64,000 nt of DNA from Marinobacter nanhaiticus D15-8W. Its GTDB lineage: Bacteria > Pseudomonadota > Gammaproteobacteria > Pseudomonadales > Oleiphilaceae. The translations under genes and the position numbers were made by a program. The notes beneath the pieces are model-generated. The model was not told the DNA's origin and made no database searches. It saw nothing but the letters and a program-made list of their open reading frames with translations. Position 1 is the stretch's first letter. Each line of letters begins with the position of its first letter. The stretch is from contig NZ_AP028878.1 in NCBI RefSeq assembly GCF_036511935.1, positions 5,022,001 to 5,086,000 on the forward strand. Reading direction: 5' to 3'. This document shows, piece by piece, positions 9,454 through 19,498 of the stretch.

Positions 9454-9663
9454 GTCCGCATCCTCTGGTTTCCTGGCGCACGCCTGCAGGAGCCGCGTGA
9501 AGACGCCTGACTGACGTCGCTGACGGGCCGCTGGCAGAATTCGGGCGCAGAGCATACCATGACCGGCCACCGGACCATACCTCGGATGCCCCCGGAAACG
9601 ACCTGATTGGTCACTCGGTTTGGTATAAGTCGAAAAAGGACAAAGGAAGGCTCCCCGCAAACC

Positions 9664-10038
9664 ATGACAGACCTGCTACGCCGCCTCACCCAATGGACGT
9701 CCGCCTGGCGCTTCGCACTTGTCGCGTCCATGGCCCTGATACTCTGGCTCTCCACCAGCAAGCTCGAACACCCGGTGGCTACATCCACCTGGGACAAGGC
9801 CAATCACGCCATCGCCTTCATCGAGCTGATCCTGTTGGCGCGCCTGGGGTGGCCACGCATGCCGGTTATCCATAGCGCACTGATCGTCCTGGGCTTCGGC
9901 GCCCTGATCGAGATTGTGCAGGCGCCGATCCCCTACCGCTCCGCGTCCCTGCTCGACCTGGTTGCCGATGCTGCCGGCATTGCCCTGGGCCTGGGTATCT
10001 GGTGGCTGACCCTGAGAAAGCTACAGCAGCCGGCCTGA
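9664..10038 (+). CDS. VanZ-like membrane protein
   Basis: A 124-residue protein with about four hydrophobic segments. It has the VanZ-family pattern: a polar DKANHAIAFIELILLARL segment with the conserved K-x-x-H-x-x-x-F, and later the SASLLDLVADAAGIALG segment with the DLxAxxxG pattern near the C-terminus. VanZ in the strict sense lowers teicoplanin binding, but most relatives, like this one, are unstudied small membrane proteins in Gram-negatives. The ATG at 9664 is preceded by AAAGGAAG at a slightly long distance. The gene stands divergently from cysZ; the regulatory region of a small RNA follows it. Confidence 0.75.
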   Translation: MTDLLRRLTQWTSAWRFALVASMALILWLSTSKLEHPVATSTWDKANHAIAFIELILLARLGWPRMPVIHSALIVLGFGALIEIVQAPIPYRSASLLDLVADAAGIALGLGIWWLTLRKLQQPA

Positions 10039-10167
10039 AAATTCGTGGCCGGTGCCCTATCCGACCCGCTTGGGGACAAAACGCCCCCCGAGATGATCTC
10101 TTTTTTGCCGTGCTCCGCCATGTACACGACGTTTGCGGACTTCGCCTAGGACATTCGCCAACAACAT

Positions 10168-10185
10168 TGTGAGATATTTCCTACA
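10168..10185. promoter_or_regulatory. Candidate GacA-binding box upstream of the GGA-rich RNA
   Basis: TGTGAGATATTTCCTACA matches the known GacA/UvrY upstream element TGTAAG-N6-CTTACA at 10 of 12 fixed positions, with the right 6-base spacer. Its centre is about 178 bases before the predicted RNA start at 10354, close to the placement known for rsmY and rsmZ in Pseudomonas. Confidence 0.65.
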
Positions 10186-10341
10186 GGATTGTGCGAGATG
10201 GCGAATTCGTACTGTGCGAGTCGCTGACATCGCAATTTTTGAGGCGCGTATGTTCATGTAAGTAAAGGAATTTAAATAGAGCTCGTTTTTCGCCCAGGCT
10301 GAAGCGCGATAGTTGTCACACGAAAGTCATTAGCAGCTTGG

Positions 10342-10347
10342 TATAGT
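10342..10347 (+). promoter_or_regulatory. Predicted -10 element of the GGA-rich RNA
   Basis: TATAGT matches the sigma-70 -10 consensus at five of six positions. There is no good -35 at 17 bases (CACGAA is there), which fits an activator-dependent promoter. Initiation is expected near 10354. Confidence 0.5.
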
Positions 10348-10353
10348 GAATCT

Positions 10354-10578
10354 CGTCAGGATGACAAGGAAAGGACGACACAGGGAGTCGTTCCTCACAG
10401 GATGTGAGGGGAAGCAAGGAGCAAAGGGATTTTACGCTTAAGGGATATTTATTTGGATCGCCGGCTCGGATGCCGGCGCCACGGAGCTGGCCAGGGATCA
10501 GAAAGCGACAGGATGTCGAAAGCACAGGGATGCGATACCCGTTCCGACAAAGGGCAACACACTTGTTGCCCTTTTTTT
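10354..10578 (+). ncRNA. CsrB/RsmZ-type CsrA-sequestering small RNA
   Basis: About 225 nt with no coding potential but 15 GGA trinucleotides, many presented in the loops of short perfect hairpins: ACGAC/GTCGT around ACAGGGA (10375-10391), CTCAC/GTGAG around AGGAT (10394-10408), CGCCGGC/GCCGGCG around TCGGAT (10459-10478), CGAC/GTCG around AGGAT (10506-10518), with weaker ones at 10356-10366 and about 10522-10533. Single-stranded GGAs between hairpins add more sites. It ends in a strong terminator. This is the architecture of CsrB, RsmY and RsmZ RNAs, which bind and sequester CsrA/RsmA and so relieve translational repression. A GacA-type box and a -10 element lie upstream at the expected distances. 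The exact 5' end is predicted; whether this is the organism's only such RNA is unknown. Confidence 0.87.
10552..10578 (+). terminator. Rho-independent terminator of the CsrB-like RNA
   Basis: GGGCAAC-ACACTT-GTTGCCC forms a perfect 7-bp stem followed by seven T. Confidence 0.92.
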
Positions 10579-10649
10579 ATGCGTATTTTTCCGTGCGCCG
10601 TCAAAAGAACGGCAGCTTCCGCTGCGCCGCCGTTACCTCAAAATGATGT

Positions 10650-11339
10650 CTATTGCGGGCCCACCGCCGTTTCGCCGGCGAGATAAATTCGCACGCGATT
10701 GAACTCCTCGAATTCGTGCAGGTCGGGCCAGGTTCGGCCTTCCCGAACTGTTTGCAATATATACCGCGCGTCGCCGAGATCCCGCACCCGGGAATCTGCC
10801 AGCAGAACCTGAGGTGCTACCTCCCTGAAATGGCCGAGCAGCGGTCGGTTCTCTGGATCGTACAGCACGTCGGCCGCCGTAATCAGGTCGAAGTCGCCGC
10901 CGCGGGTGGTCCAGTCGTCGCACAGGCTCACCGCCACTCCATTCACCCGGGCATTGGCTGCAACGGCTGCCAATGCGTCAGGATCGATATCACAAGCGAC
11001 CACCTCACGGGCACCTGCTTTGGCTGCGGCGATGGCAACGATCCCCGAACCGGCGCCGAAATCGATCACCCGTTTGCCAGCGACGAGCGCAGGGTGGTCG
11101 AGGATGTATTGGGCGAGCACCTGGCCGCTGGCCCAGCAGAACGACCAATACGCCGGCTCGGCGACCACCGCCTGGGCCTCATCATGGGTCAGCGGACCTT
11201 CGAGCACCAACGGGTCGAACAGGTACAACGGTACTGCGGGGCAGCCCGCGGGATGTGTCAGCGCCACACGGCCCCGGCTTAGGGTGCGTCGCATGCGTTC
11301 GTCGAGGGCCTGGTTGGATGTATCGTCGGTCTGGAGCAT
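10650..11339 (-). CDS. Class I SAM-dependent methyltransferase
   Basis: A protein of 229 residues from the ATG at 11339. The SAM-binding motif I is [16 protein letters not shown], motif II ends in the acidic VACDIDPDA, and [12 protein letters not shown] gives the D-x-x-x-x-x-D-x-x-Y region found in protein-lysine methyltransferases of the ETFB/METTL20-like group. The segment [19 protein letters not shown] before motif I fits that group too. The substrate cannot be told from sequence; a protein lysine is a reasonable guess. The start is uncertain: an upstream ATG at 11387 would add 16 residues, and neither has a clear ribosome-binding site. It is divergent from mnmH. Confidence 0.75.
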   Translation of the reverse strand: MLQTDDTSNQALDERMRRTLSRGRVALTHPAGCPAVPLYLFDPLVLEGPLTHDEAQAVVAEPAYWSFCWASGQVLAQYILDHPALVAGKRVIDFGAGSGIVAIAAAKAGAREVVACDIDPDALAAVAANARVNGVAVSLCDDWTTRGGDFDLITAADVLYDPENRPLLGHFREVAPQVLLADSRVRDLGDARYILQTVREGRTWPDLHEFEEFNRVRIYLAGETAVGPQ

Positions 11340-11430
11340 GGGGCATTCTATCTGGCGGCGACCCCCGACTGAAGTACCGGCGGTCATCCGTTATACTGCG
11401 GCCAACCATTCGACGTTGATCCTGACCCGT

Positions 11431-12552
11431 ATGACCCGAGCCGACACCACAGACTACCTGGACATCTTCCTCAATGACGCCCCCCTGATGGACGTTCGCG
11501 CCCCGGTGGAATTCCAGAAAGGCTCCTTCCCGAACGCAATCAACGCGCCTTTGATGAACGATGAGGAGCGCCATCGGGTCGGCATCTGCTACAAGGAGAA
11601 AGGGCAACAGGCAGCAATCGAACTGGGCCACCAGTTGGTGCGCGACGATATCAAGCGCGGGCGCGTCGAAGACTGGGTCCGCTTTGCCAGCCTCAATCCG
11701 CAGGGGTACCTGTTCTGCTTCCGCGGCGGCCTTCGTTCCCAACTGACCCAGCGCTGGATGCACGAGGCCGGTGTCGACTATCCGTTGGTCAAAGGCGGCT
11801 ATAAGGCACTCCGGCGTTTCCTAATCGACAGCCAGGAGGCGGTTCTCAAAGAACTGCCGATCTACATCATCAGCGGCCGCACCGGGTCCGGTAAGACGAG
11901 GTTGCTGCTGGAAACCCCTAACCCGGTGGACCTGGAGGGCATGGCCCACCACCGCGGCTCCAGTTTCGGTCGCACGCTCACCCCGCAGCCCAGCCAGATC
12001 GATTTCGAGAACCGGATCGCCGTGGCGTTGCTCAAGGCTCACCACAAGATCGGTGGACCCGCGTTCCTCGAAGATGAAAGTCGCCTGGTGGGCCGCTGCG
12101 CGCTGCCCCACAACCTGCGCGATCGCATGGCCGAAGCGCCGTTGCTGATCCTGGAAAACACGCTCGAAGAACGTATCGACATCATTCGCCAGGATTACGT
12201 GACCGACATGCTCGCCGCCTTCCTCTCCCGGGACGGCGAGACGGCCGGCTGGATCAACTTCCGTGACCACCTGCTGAGCGCCCTGGATCGCATCCGTAAA
12301 CGCCTCGGGGGCGGGCGCCACCAGACCCTGCGTGCGATCATGACCGAGGCCCTCGACGAACAGCAGCGCACCGGGAACGCGGATCGACACGCCGAGTGGA
12401 TCGAGGTGTTGCTAACGGACTACTACGACCCGATGTACGACTACCAGTTGAGCCAGAAGGCTAGCCGTATCGCTGCCCGGGGGGACGTCACCGCCTTGCG
12501 GCACTGGGCGGCAGCCCAAGTACCGGATGCCAACCGCGTTGCACAATCTTAA
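11431..12552 (+). CDS. mnmH: tRNA 2-selenouridine synthase MnmH (SelU/YbbB)
   Basis: A 373-residue protein (E. coli 364). The N-terminal rhodanese domain has PLMDVRAPVEFQKGSF and the catalytic cysteine in YLFCFRGGLRS. The C-terminal P-loop domain has GRTGSGKTRLLLE. Together these define MnmH, which converts 2-thiouridine at the wobble position of tRNAs for Lys, Glu and Gln to 2-selenouridine through a geranylated intermediate, using selenophosphate from SelD. The frame is open well upstream, but that part runs antisense through the neighbouring methyltransferase and is not protein-like. ThiI, another tRNA sulfur enzyme, is encoded at 47466-48914; selD is not in the window. Confidence 0.92.
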   Translation: MTRADTTDYLDIFLNDAPLMDVRAPVEFQKGSFPNAINAPLMNDEERHRVGICYKEKGQQAAIELGHQLVRDDIKRGRVEDWVRFASLNPQGYLFCFRGGLRSQLTQRWMHEAGVDYPLVKGGYKALRRFLIDSQEAVLKELPIYIISGRTGSGKTRLLLETPNPVDLEGMAHHRGSSFGRTLTPQPSQIDFENRIAVALLKAHHKIGGPAFLEDESRLVGRCALPHNLRDRMAEAPLLILENTLEERIDIIRQDYVTDMLAAFLSRDGETAGWINFRDHLLSALDRIRKRLGGGRHQTLRAIMTEALDEQQRTGNADRHAEWIEVLLTDYYDPMYDYQLSQKASRIAARGDVTALRHWAAAQVPDANRVAQS

Positions 12553-12885
12553 TTAAGACGCCGCATCCAAGCCGGGGCTGACACGTATACCGTCACGGAA
12601 CCGTTTGTTCGACATGATCCACCACCGACGCGATTTTCTACAGATATTGGATCGAGTTCGAGACAGAAGGATAACGAGGCGCAATGTGACAGTCGTGGTG
12701 ACTTGATCCAGCCGCGCATATCCTTAATGTTTATCGGCTAGAAAGCAAAGACCCGATGCGCCCAGGTCGGAGTCGGACGCAGGAGCACGTCACAGGTCGT
12801 CAGGGTGTGCGCTGTCCGCCGCCAGCTTTAGACGGTTCTCTACAACAAGTGATTATTGGAAACAAAGAAGCAACAAGGAGTCCTC
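12553..12885. other. Intergenic interval without recognisable genes
   Basis: I see no gene, clear terminator or repeat between mnmH and mscS. The mscS promoter must lie here but no convincing -35/-10 pair was identified. Confidence 0.5.
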
Positions 12886-13746
12886 ATGGAAAACCTCTTT
12901 CAGGGCGACGGACAGGTCGCTGAACTGGTGCAAATGGCCTATGGCATGGTCATCGCCTATGCACCGAAAGTGCTGCTGGCGATCGTCACTCTCGTGGTCG
13001 GCCTCTGGCTGATCAACCGGGTTATAAACGTTCTGGACAAGAAACTGGGCGCGAAGGACCCCACGCTTAACAAGTTCCTTTGCGGTTTGATTAGCGCCAT
13101 CCTGAAGATTCTGCTGGTGATCTCTGCGGCCTCGATGATCGGTATCGCGACCACATCATTCATCGCGGTCATCGGTGCAGCCGGCCTCGCCATCGGTCTG
13201 GCGCTGCAGGGCAGCCTGGCCAACTTCGCCGGCGGCGTACTGATCCTCATCTTCAAACCCTTTCGAGTGGGCGACGTGATCGAGGCCCAAGGCTTCTTCG
13301 GCAGTGTCGCCGAAATTCAGATCCTCTATACCATTATCAATACGTTCGACAATCGCCGTATCATTATCCCGAACGGCGAACTTTCGAACTCCAGCATGAT
13401 CAACGTGAACGCCTACGAGAACCGCCGCGCAGACATGGTGTTCAACATCGGCTATGGCGACGACATCGATAAGGCCAAGGCGATCCTGAAGCGCCTGGTG
13501 GAAGAAGATGAACGGGCCATGTCCGATCCTGCGCCGAACATCTTCGTCGGCTCCCTGGGCGAAAGCTCCGTGGATATCAGCTGCCGCGTCTGGACCAAGA
13601 CGCCGGACGTGTGGCCGTTTATCTGGGATATGCAGGAGAAGGTAAAGAAGGCCTTCGATGCAGAGGGCGTCACCATCCCCTTCCCGCAGCGGGATGTGCA
13701 CCTGTACGAGACCAAGAGCCCGCAGGAAACCCGAAACGCGGGCTAG
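12886..13746 (+). CDS. mscS: Small-conductance mechanosensitive channel MscS
   Basis: A 286-residue protein, the same length as E. coli MscS. Three membrane segments occupy about residues 20-125. The pore helix is the glycine/alanine-rich GAAGLAIGLALQGSLANF. The beta domain then has FKPFRVGDVIEAQGFFGSV and the family signature NRRIIIPNGELSNS, and the C-terminal end has VTIPFPQRDVHL. The channel opens under membrane tension and releases solutes on osmotic downshift. The ATG at 12886 has AAGGAG seven bases before it; an in-frame start ten codons upstream is less likely. A hairpin terminator follows, so it is probably transcribed alone. Confidence 0.95.
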   Translation: MENLFQGDGQVAELVQMAYGMVIAYAPKVLLAIVTLVVGLWLINRVINVLDKKLGAKDPTLNKFLCGLISAILKILLVISAASMIGIATTSFIAVIGAAGLAIGLALQGSLANFAGGVLILIFKPFRVGDVIEAQGFFGSVAEIQILYTIINTFDNRRIIIPNGELSNSSMINVNAYENRRADMVFNIGYGDDIDKAKAILKRLVEEDERAMSDPAPNIFVGSLGESSVDISCRVWTKTPDVWPFIWDMQEKVKKAFDAEGVTIPFPQRDVHLYETKSPQETRNAG

Positions 13747-13762
13747 CGGTCAGCCGCTCCAT

Positions 13763-13794
13763 GCGAAGCCCGGTTAGTGCCGGGCTTCGCTGTT
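13763..13794 (+). terminator. Terminator after mscS
   Basis: GCGAAGCCCGG-TTAGT-GCCGGGCTTCGC gives an 11-bp GC-rich stem, followed by TGTTT. Confidence 0.75.
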
Positions 13795-13976
13795 TCAGGG
13801 TATGTAAAACGCCCCAAATCCACCCTCTCTAATCAAGACGTCCGTCTCAATCGATTTCTCCAACTTTCGCGATCTGCACAGCCTCGTCTATGCTTGCCAG
13901 TGAAACAGGTGGCTTCGGGAGCTTCTCAACAACTCCTGGAGTGCGTGCTGTCGTTGCTGGTTGGAGGTTGTCGATA

Positions 13977-14483
13977 ATGCCGGTTCAGCAATTAAAGGAA
14001 TTTCTCGAAGCGAAGGCCGTGACCTACCACTGCCTCTCCCATCCACCTGCCTTTACGGCCCAGGAGCTTGCCCATCATGCGCAGGTTCGTGGCGACGAAG
14101 TGGCCAAGACCGTCATCGTCGAACTCGACGGCAAGATGGCCATGCTGGTGATGCCCGCAACCTGGCGCATCCGTTGGGACCGTCTGTCCCATATCCTCGA
14201 CACGGACTTTGTCCAGCTCGCCGACGAGGAAGAATTCAAGGATCGCTTCCCCAGTTGCGAGGTCGGGGCCATGCCACCTTTTGGCAACCTGTACGGTATG
14301 ACCGTCTATTGCTGCGAAGCGCTAACCAAGCAGGACCAGCTGGTGTTCGCATCCGGCAGCCATGAGGAGTCGATCCGGATTTCGACGGACGACTTTATTA
14401 AGCTGGCCAGTCCGATGGTGATCAGCCAGGGCTTCCGCCGACCGGACGCGCCCAGACCCGCATGGCTCCGTAAGGTTTCGTAG
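13977..14483 (+). CDS. YbaK/ProX-type aminoacyl-tRNA deacylase
   Basis: A 168-residue protein with the YbaK/EbsC fold: an N-terminal helix, VTYHCLSHPPAFTAQELAHH, then GDEVAKTVIVELDGK containing the near-invariant lysine of the family (AKTVI), and GAMPPFGNLYGMTVY with the G-x-x-P-P-F-G motif. Such proteins hydrolyse mischarged tRNAs such as Ala- or Cys-tRNA(Pro) in trans. This subgroup has the PPFGNLYG form, which differs from classical YbaK, so the tRNA specificity is open. GGAGG lies ten bases before the ATG. It is followed after 71 bases by the ubiquinone-pathway hydroxylase on the same strand. Confidence 0.85.
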   Translation: MPVQQLKEFLEAKAVTYHCLSHPPAFTAQELAHHAQVRGDEVAKTVIVELDGKMAMLVMPATWRIRWDRLSHILDTDFVQLADEEEFKDRFPSCEVGAMPPFGNLYGMTVYCCEALTKQDQLVFASGSHEESIRISTDDFIKLASPMVISQGFRRPDAPRPAWLRKVS

Positions 14484-14554
14484 GGTATTCGCACCAAGTT
14501 TGCGGCGCTTCGTGACGGGCTCTAATATGAGGCCATTCGAATCGGGAAGCGGAT

Positions 14555-15841
14555 ATGACGCAAACTTTCGACGTAATCATCGTCGGCGCCGGCATGGTGG
14601 GCGCCGCACTGGCCAATGGACTCGGCCGGGCCGGACTATCTGTAGCGCTGCTGGATCGTGAAACACCGGCAGTCTTCGAACCCGCAGCCGAGCCGGATCT
14701 GCGGGTCTCAGCCATTAGCGCTGGCAGTGAGAGCTACCTGGAGCGTCTTGGCGCCTGGGCAGGCATGCGTGCCATGCGTCTCACGCCCTATCGGCGGCTT
14801 TCCGTCTGGGACGCCACGCCACACCCATTCAGTCGGCTGGTGTCGCCCAACCTGGCCCGCACCACCTTCGAAGCCCACGACCTGGGTTGCGAACACCTCG
14901 GACATATCGTCGAGAATCGGGTGACCCAACGCGCGTTATGGGATCGTGCCGGGGAATGCGAAGGCATCACCCGAATCACCGACATCGAGATTCGCGATGT
15001 GGTCTCCGCTGAAAACGTTGTCACAGTGTCGCTAACTGATGACCGCCACCTGTCAGCTGAATTACTGGTCGGTGCCGACGGCGCCCAATCCCGTATCCGC
15101 CAGCTTGCTGGCATCGGGGTTACCCGGGACCAGTACGCCCAGCAGGCGCTGGTGGCCAGCGTGCGCTATCGCGGCACGCCACATGATATTACCTGGCAGG
15201 CCTTCCATCCCAGCGGACCGAGAGCCTTCCTTCCCCTACACCGGGATGGTGAATTCAGTTGGGCGTCGCTGGTCTGGTACGACGACCCAGCACGGATCAG
15301 CGAACTCAAGAACCAGTCCGAGGCGGATTTTATCGCCTCCCTGGTGAAGGCATTTCCCGCCGAGCTGCCTTTGATAGACCGGGTTCCTGGCCGCGCCAGT
15401 TTCCCGCTAGCCCGGCAACACGCGAAAACCTATGCCAGTGGCCGCGTGGTATTGGTAGGGGATGCGGCCCATACCATCAATCCGCTGGCAGGTCAGGGTG
15501 TCAACCTGGGCTTCCAGGACGCCCAGGCATTGCAGGAGGAACTGGTGGAAGCCCGTCGTGCCGGTCAGCCGCTGGCCGCGCCGGAACGGCTGCAACGCTA
15601 CGAAGCCCGGCGTCGACCGGCCAACCGCCGCATGACGCTGGCTATGGACCTGTTCTATTACACATTCAGTAACCGCCTCCCGCCATTGCACCTGGCGCGC
15701 AATGCCGGACTGGCCCTGGCCAATCATTTGCCGTTTGCCAAGAACCAGGTGGCCCGCTACGCCATGGGAATCGACGACCAGCTGCCGCCGTTGCTCAAAC
15801 AACTGGTCGACCGGGCACCACGGCCCGCCTTTCTTAAATGA
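14555..15841 (+). CDS. UbiH/UbiF-family ubiquinone biosynthesis hydroxylase
   Basis: A 428-residue flavoprotein monooxygenase. The FAD Rossmann motif is VIIVGAGMVGAALANGL (residues 7-23); the middle carries LLVGADGAQSRIRQ (the DG motif); and about residues 300-325 carry VVLVGDAAHTINPLAGQGVN, the GD motif of the Coq6/UbiH family. Segments EPDLRVSAIS, MRLTPYRRLSVWD and GHIVENRVTQRALW look closest to UbiF (C6-hydroxylation of the quinone ring), but separating UbiF, UbiH and UbiI by eye is unsafe. It acts in aerobic ubiquinone synthesis at the inner membrane. A 15-bp triple tandem repeat begins at its stop codon. Confidence 0.85.
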   Translation: MTQTFDVIIVGAGMVGAALANGLGRAGLSVALLDRETPAVFEPAAEPDLRVSAISAGSESYLERLGAWAGMRAMRLTPYRRLSVWDATPHPFSRLVSPNLARTTFEAHDLGCEHLGHIVENRVTQRALWDRAGECEGITRITDIEIRDVVSAENVVTVSLTDDRHLSAELLVGADGAQSRIRQLAGIGVTRDQYAQQALVASVRYRGTPHDITWQAFHPSGPRAFLPLHRDGEFSWASLVWYDDPARISELKNQSEADFIASLVKAFPAELPLIDRVPGRASFPLARQHAKTYASGRVVLVGDAAHTINPLAGQGVNLGFQDAQALQEELVEARRAGQPLAAPERLQRYEARRRPANRRMTLAMDLFYYTFSNRLPPLHLARNAGLALANHLPFAKNQVARYAMGIDDQLPPLLKQLVDRAPRPAFLK

Positions 15842-15883
15842 AGGACGCTTAAGTGAAAGGCGCTTGAGTGAAAGCACGTTGAA
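15839..15883. repeat. Three tandem imperfect 15-bp units
   Basis: The units TGAAGGACGCTTAAG, TGAAAGGCGCTTGAG and TGAAAGCACGTTGAA follow one another. The first begins with the stop codon of the preceding gene. Confidence 0.6.
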
Positions 15884-15930
15884 ATAGCGATCAGGGATTT
15901 TAATCGACAGCACACCTGAAGGAGCCAAAC

Positions 15931-16296
15931 ATGGCCGAAACCATCTTCGACAAGATCATCAATCGCGAGATTCCCGCCGATGTCGTCTACGAGGACGACA
16001 TCAGCCTGGCATTCAAGGACATCAATCCCCAGGCCCCGGTCCACCTGCTAATCATCCCGAAACAACAGATTGCCACCATCAACGATATCCAGGATGACCA
16101 GAAGGAATTACTGGGTCACCTGTTCACCGTAGCACGGGACCTTGCAAAGGAAATGGGCTTCGACGAAACCGGCTACCGGGTGGTGATGAACTGCGGGGAG
16201 CAGGCCGGGCAATCTGTATTCCACATCCACCTGCACCTGCTGGCCGGCAAACCCCTCGGCTGGCCGCCGTACACCGATAAGATGAAACAGGCCTAA
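15931..16296 (+). CDS. HIT-family hydrolase (HinT-like)
   Basis: A 121-residue HIT protein. It starts TIFDKIINREIPADVVYED and ends with the histidine triad HIHLHLLAGK near residues 96-105, with GQSVFHIHLH preceding, all typical of HinT. HinT proteins hydrolyse purine nucleotide phosphoramidates and acyl-adenylates in the cytoplasm. GAAGGAG lies ten bases upstream of the ATG. It is followed by a bidirectional terminator shared with the convergent GFA gene. Confidence 0.92.
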   Translation: MAETIFDKIINREIPADVVYEDDISLAFKDINPQAPVHLLIIPKQQIATINDIQDDQKELLGHLFTVARDLAKEMGFDETGYRVVMNCGEQAGQSVFHIHLHLLAGKPLGWPPYTDKMKQA

Positions 16297-16300
16297 ACGT

Positions 16301-16330
16301 AAAAAGGCCCGATCAGCGTCGGGCCCGTTT
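16301..16330. terminator. Bidirectional terminator between the HIT and GFA genes
   Basis: GGCCCGA-TCAGCG-TCGGGCC stem with AAAAA on the left and CGTTT on the right, between convergent genes. Confidence 0.75.
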
Positions 16331-16346
16331 CATATCTCATAGGCTA

Positions 16347-16766
16347 TTACGGCGGCCCATACTTCTCGAACACCTCCGCCTCGGTCATGACCGGCGTCTG
16401 CTCGGCAAACGTGTAGTACTCGGGTTTCTTATCGATAAAGATCTGGCTGCCCATGACAAAGTCCGCGCCTTGCTGGAAGAGCCCGGCGGTAAAGACGTAC
16501 TCGTCCGAACCCTTGAGTTTGTAGAACAGGTGGGTGCCGCAGGTATCGCAGAAACCTCGCTCCGCCCAGTCCGACGAGATATAGACCTTGACGTGCTCCA
16601 GGCCGGTGATCTGCGAATCCTTACCGCAATGTACGGCCAACATCGGCCCGCCGCCCCATCGTCGGCACATACCACAATGACAGACGTCGAGCCGGTCCCG
16701 GCGCCCCGTCTGTATGCTGACAGCGCCGCACAGGCACTGTCCTTCCATCCGATCCAGTGGTTCCAC
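16347..16766 (-). CDS. GFA-family zinc-binding protein
   Basis: A 139-residue protein of the glutathione-dependent formaldehyde-activating (GFA) fold. Zinc-ligand motifs are GQCLCGAV, CHCGMCRRWGG and GFCDTCGTHLFY. The last part contains the YYTFAEQTP segment seen in many GFA relatives. Few members have a proven function; the founding one conjugates formaldehyde and glutathione. I start at the GTG at 16766 because AAGGAGG lies eight bases upstream, which makes it better than the in-frame ATG six codons later or the far-upstream start. No formaldehyde dehydrogenase gene is nearby. Confidence 0.85.
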   Translation of the reverse strand: MEPLDRMEGQCLCGAVSIQTGRRDRLDVCHCGMCRRWGGGPMLAVHCGKDSQITGLEHVKVYISSDWAERGFCDTCGTHLFYKLKGSDEYVFTAGLFQQGADFVMGSQIFIDKKPEYYTFAEQTPVMTEAEVFEKYGPP

Positions 16767-16828
16767 GTCCAAAACCTCCTTATGTGAGCCCTGCTGAGGA
16801 TTATAGCGCCAGCTAGCCGAAGCGCCGC

Positions 16829-17758
16829 TCAACCGGACTCGTTAGCGATGCCGAAGGGAATGTGCACCATAGGTATGCCTCCGCCGGCAGACTCCAGGTG
16901 CCCCAATTGGTCGTCGAAGAACATGTGCGGCTTGAGCACCGTCAGGATGCGTTCCTTGGTCATCCCTCCCAGGAAGAAGGTCTCGTTGGCGTTTACGCCC
17001 CAATGCTCAAGCGTCGTGATAACCCGCTCATGTGCCGGCGCGTTGCGCGCGGTAACGATCGCAGTGCGAAGCACGCGCCGGTAGTCCGGGTTCGCTTCCT
17101 CCGCCTCGTCCTCCAACGTCTGCAGCGACGACAGTTTACGAAACAGGCTCGCCAATAGTCCGGGGTCCAGGGGAATATGGGACTTCTCGCGCTCATGCCG
17201 GTGAAAAGCTTCCAGCTCCCCACCCTTAAAGATCCGCTCCGAGGCATCGTCGGCAATCACGCCATCAAAGTCGAATGCGATGCGCAGCTCCGCGTCCGCC
17301 TCGTCGTCCACGACGGCGGAAGGCAATACCTTCCCGGCCGGAAAGCCGAACCGGATGGCATCCAGCACGTCTGAACCGTTGGCCGAGAGGAACAGCGAAG
17401 CATTGAACGCGGGGATGTAGGCATACGGGGACTTACCCTCCAGGAACGCGGCACGGGTGATATCCAGACCATGGTGATCGATGGAGCGGAAGACCCGCTT
17501 GCCGGTTATGGCGGAATTGCGGGACAGGAGCACGACTTCAACCGGGCGTTCGTCCGGGAAGCGAGCGTTGATGCTCAGGAACCGGCGCACGAAGGGGAAG
17601 GCAACGCCCTTGCCCAGGGGTTCGTTCAGATGCGATTCCTGGTACTGGCGATAGGCTTTGGAGCCCTGCTCACGGAACACCCTGTCCGATTCACTCAGAT
17701 CGAAAAGGGCGCTGGAGGAGACCGCAATAACGAGTTTCTGGTCGATCGGAAACGGCAT
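16829..17758 (-). CDS. Cytosolic 5'-nucleotidase (NT5C1-like family)
   Basis: A 309-residue protein with the HAD-type motif IAFDFDGVIADDASE near residue 160. The flanking segments LVIAVSSSALFDL (start), NARFPDERPVEVVLLSRNS, DHHGLDITRAAF, NASLFLSANGSDV and the C-terminal KPHMFFDDQLGHLESA match the bacterial group related to eukaryotic cytosolic 5'-nucleotidase 1A. The expected activity is dephosphorylation of nucleoside monophosphates, probably AMP. The unusual position of the HAD motif in mid-protein is normal for this family. AAAGGACA precedes the ATG. It overlaps nothing and lies 62 bases upstream of the GFA gene on the same strand, so the two may be cotranscribed. Confidence 0.85.
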   Translation of the reverse strand: MPFPIDQKLVIAVSSSALFDLSESDRVFREQGSKAYRQYQESHLNEPLGKGVAFPFVRRFLSINARFPDERPVEVVLLSRNSAITGKRVFRSIDHHGLDITRAAFLEGKSPYAYIPAFNASLFLSANGSDVLDAIRFGFPAGKVLPSAVVDDEADAELRIAFDFDGVIADDASERIFKGGELEAFHRHEREKSHIPLDPGLLASLFRKLSSLQTLEDEAEEANPDYRRVLRTAIVTARNAPAHERVITTLEHWGVNANETFFLGGMTKERILTVLKPHMFFDDQLGHLESAGGGIPMVHIPFGIANESG

Positions 17759-19438
<1,680 letters not shown>

Positions 19439-19498
19439 ACACCACGCTGCGTGACAGCCGCCACTAGCCGCGGGGCTGTCACCGGCAAGAGCAGTACG

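Noticed and set aside
10906..11430. Long N-terminal extension of the MnmH frame
   Set aside because: It is antisense to the methyltransferase gene; MnmH from other species starts at the position of 11431.
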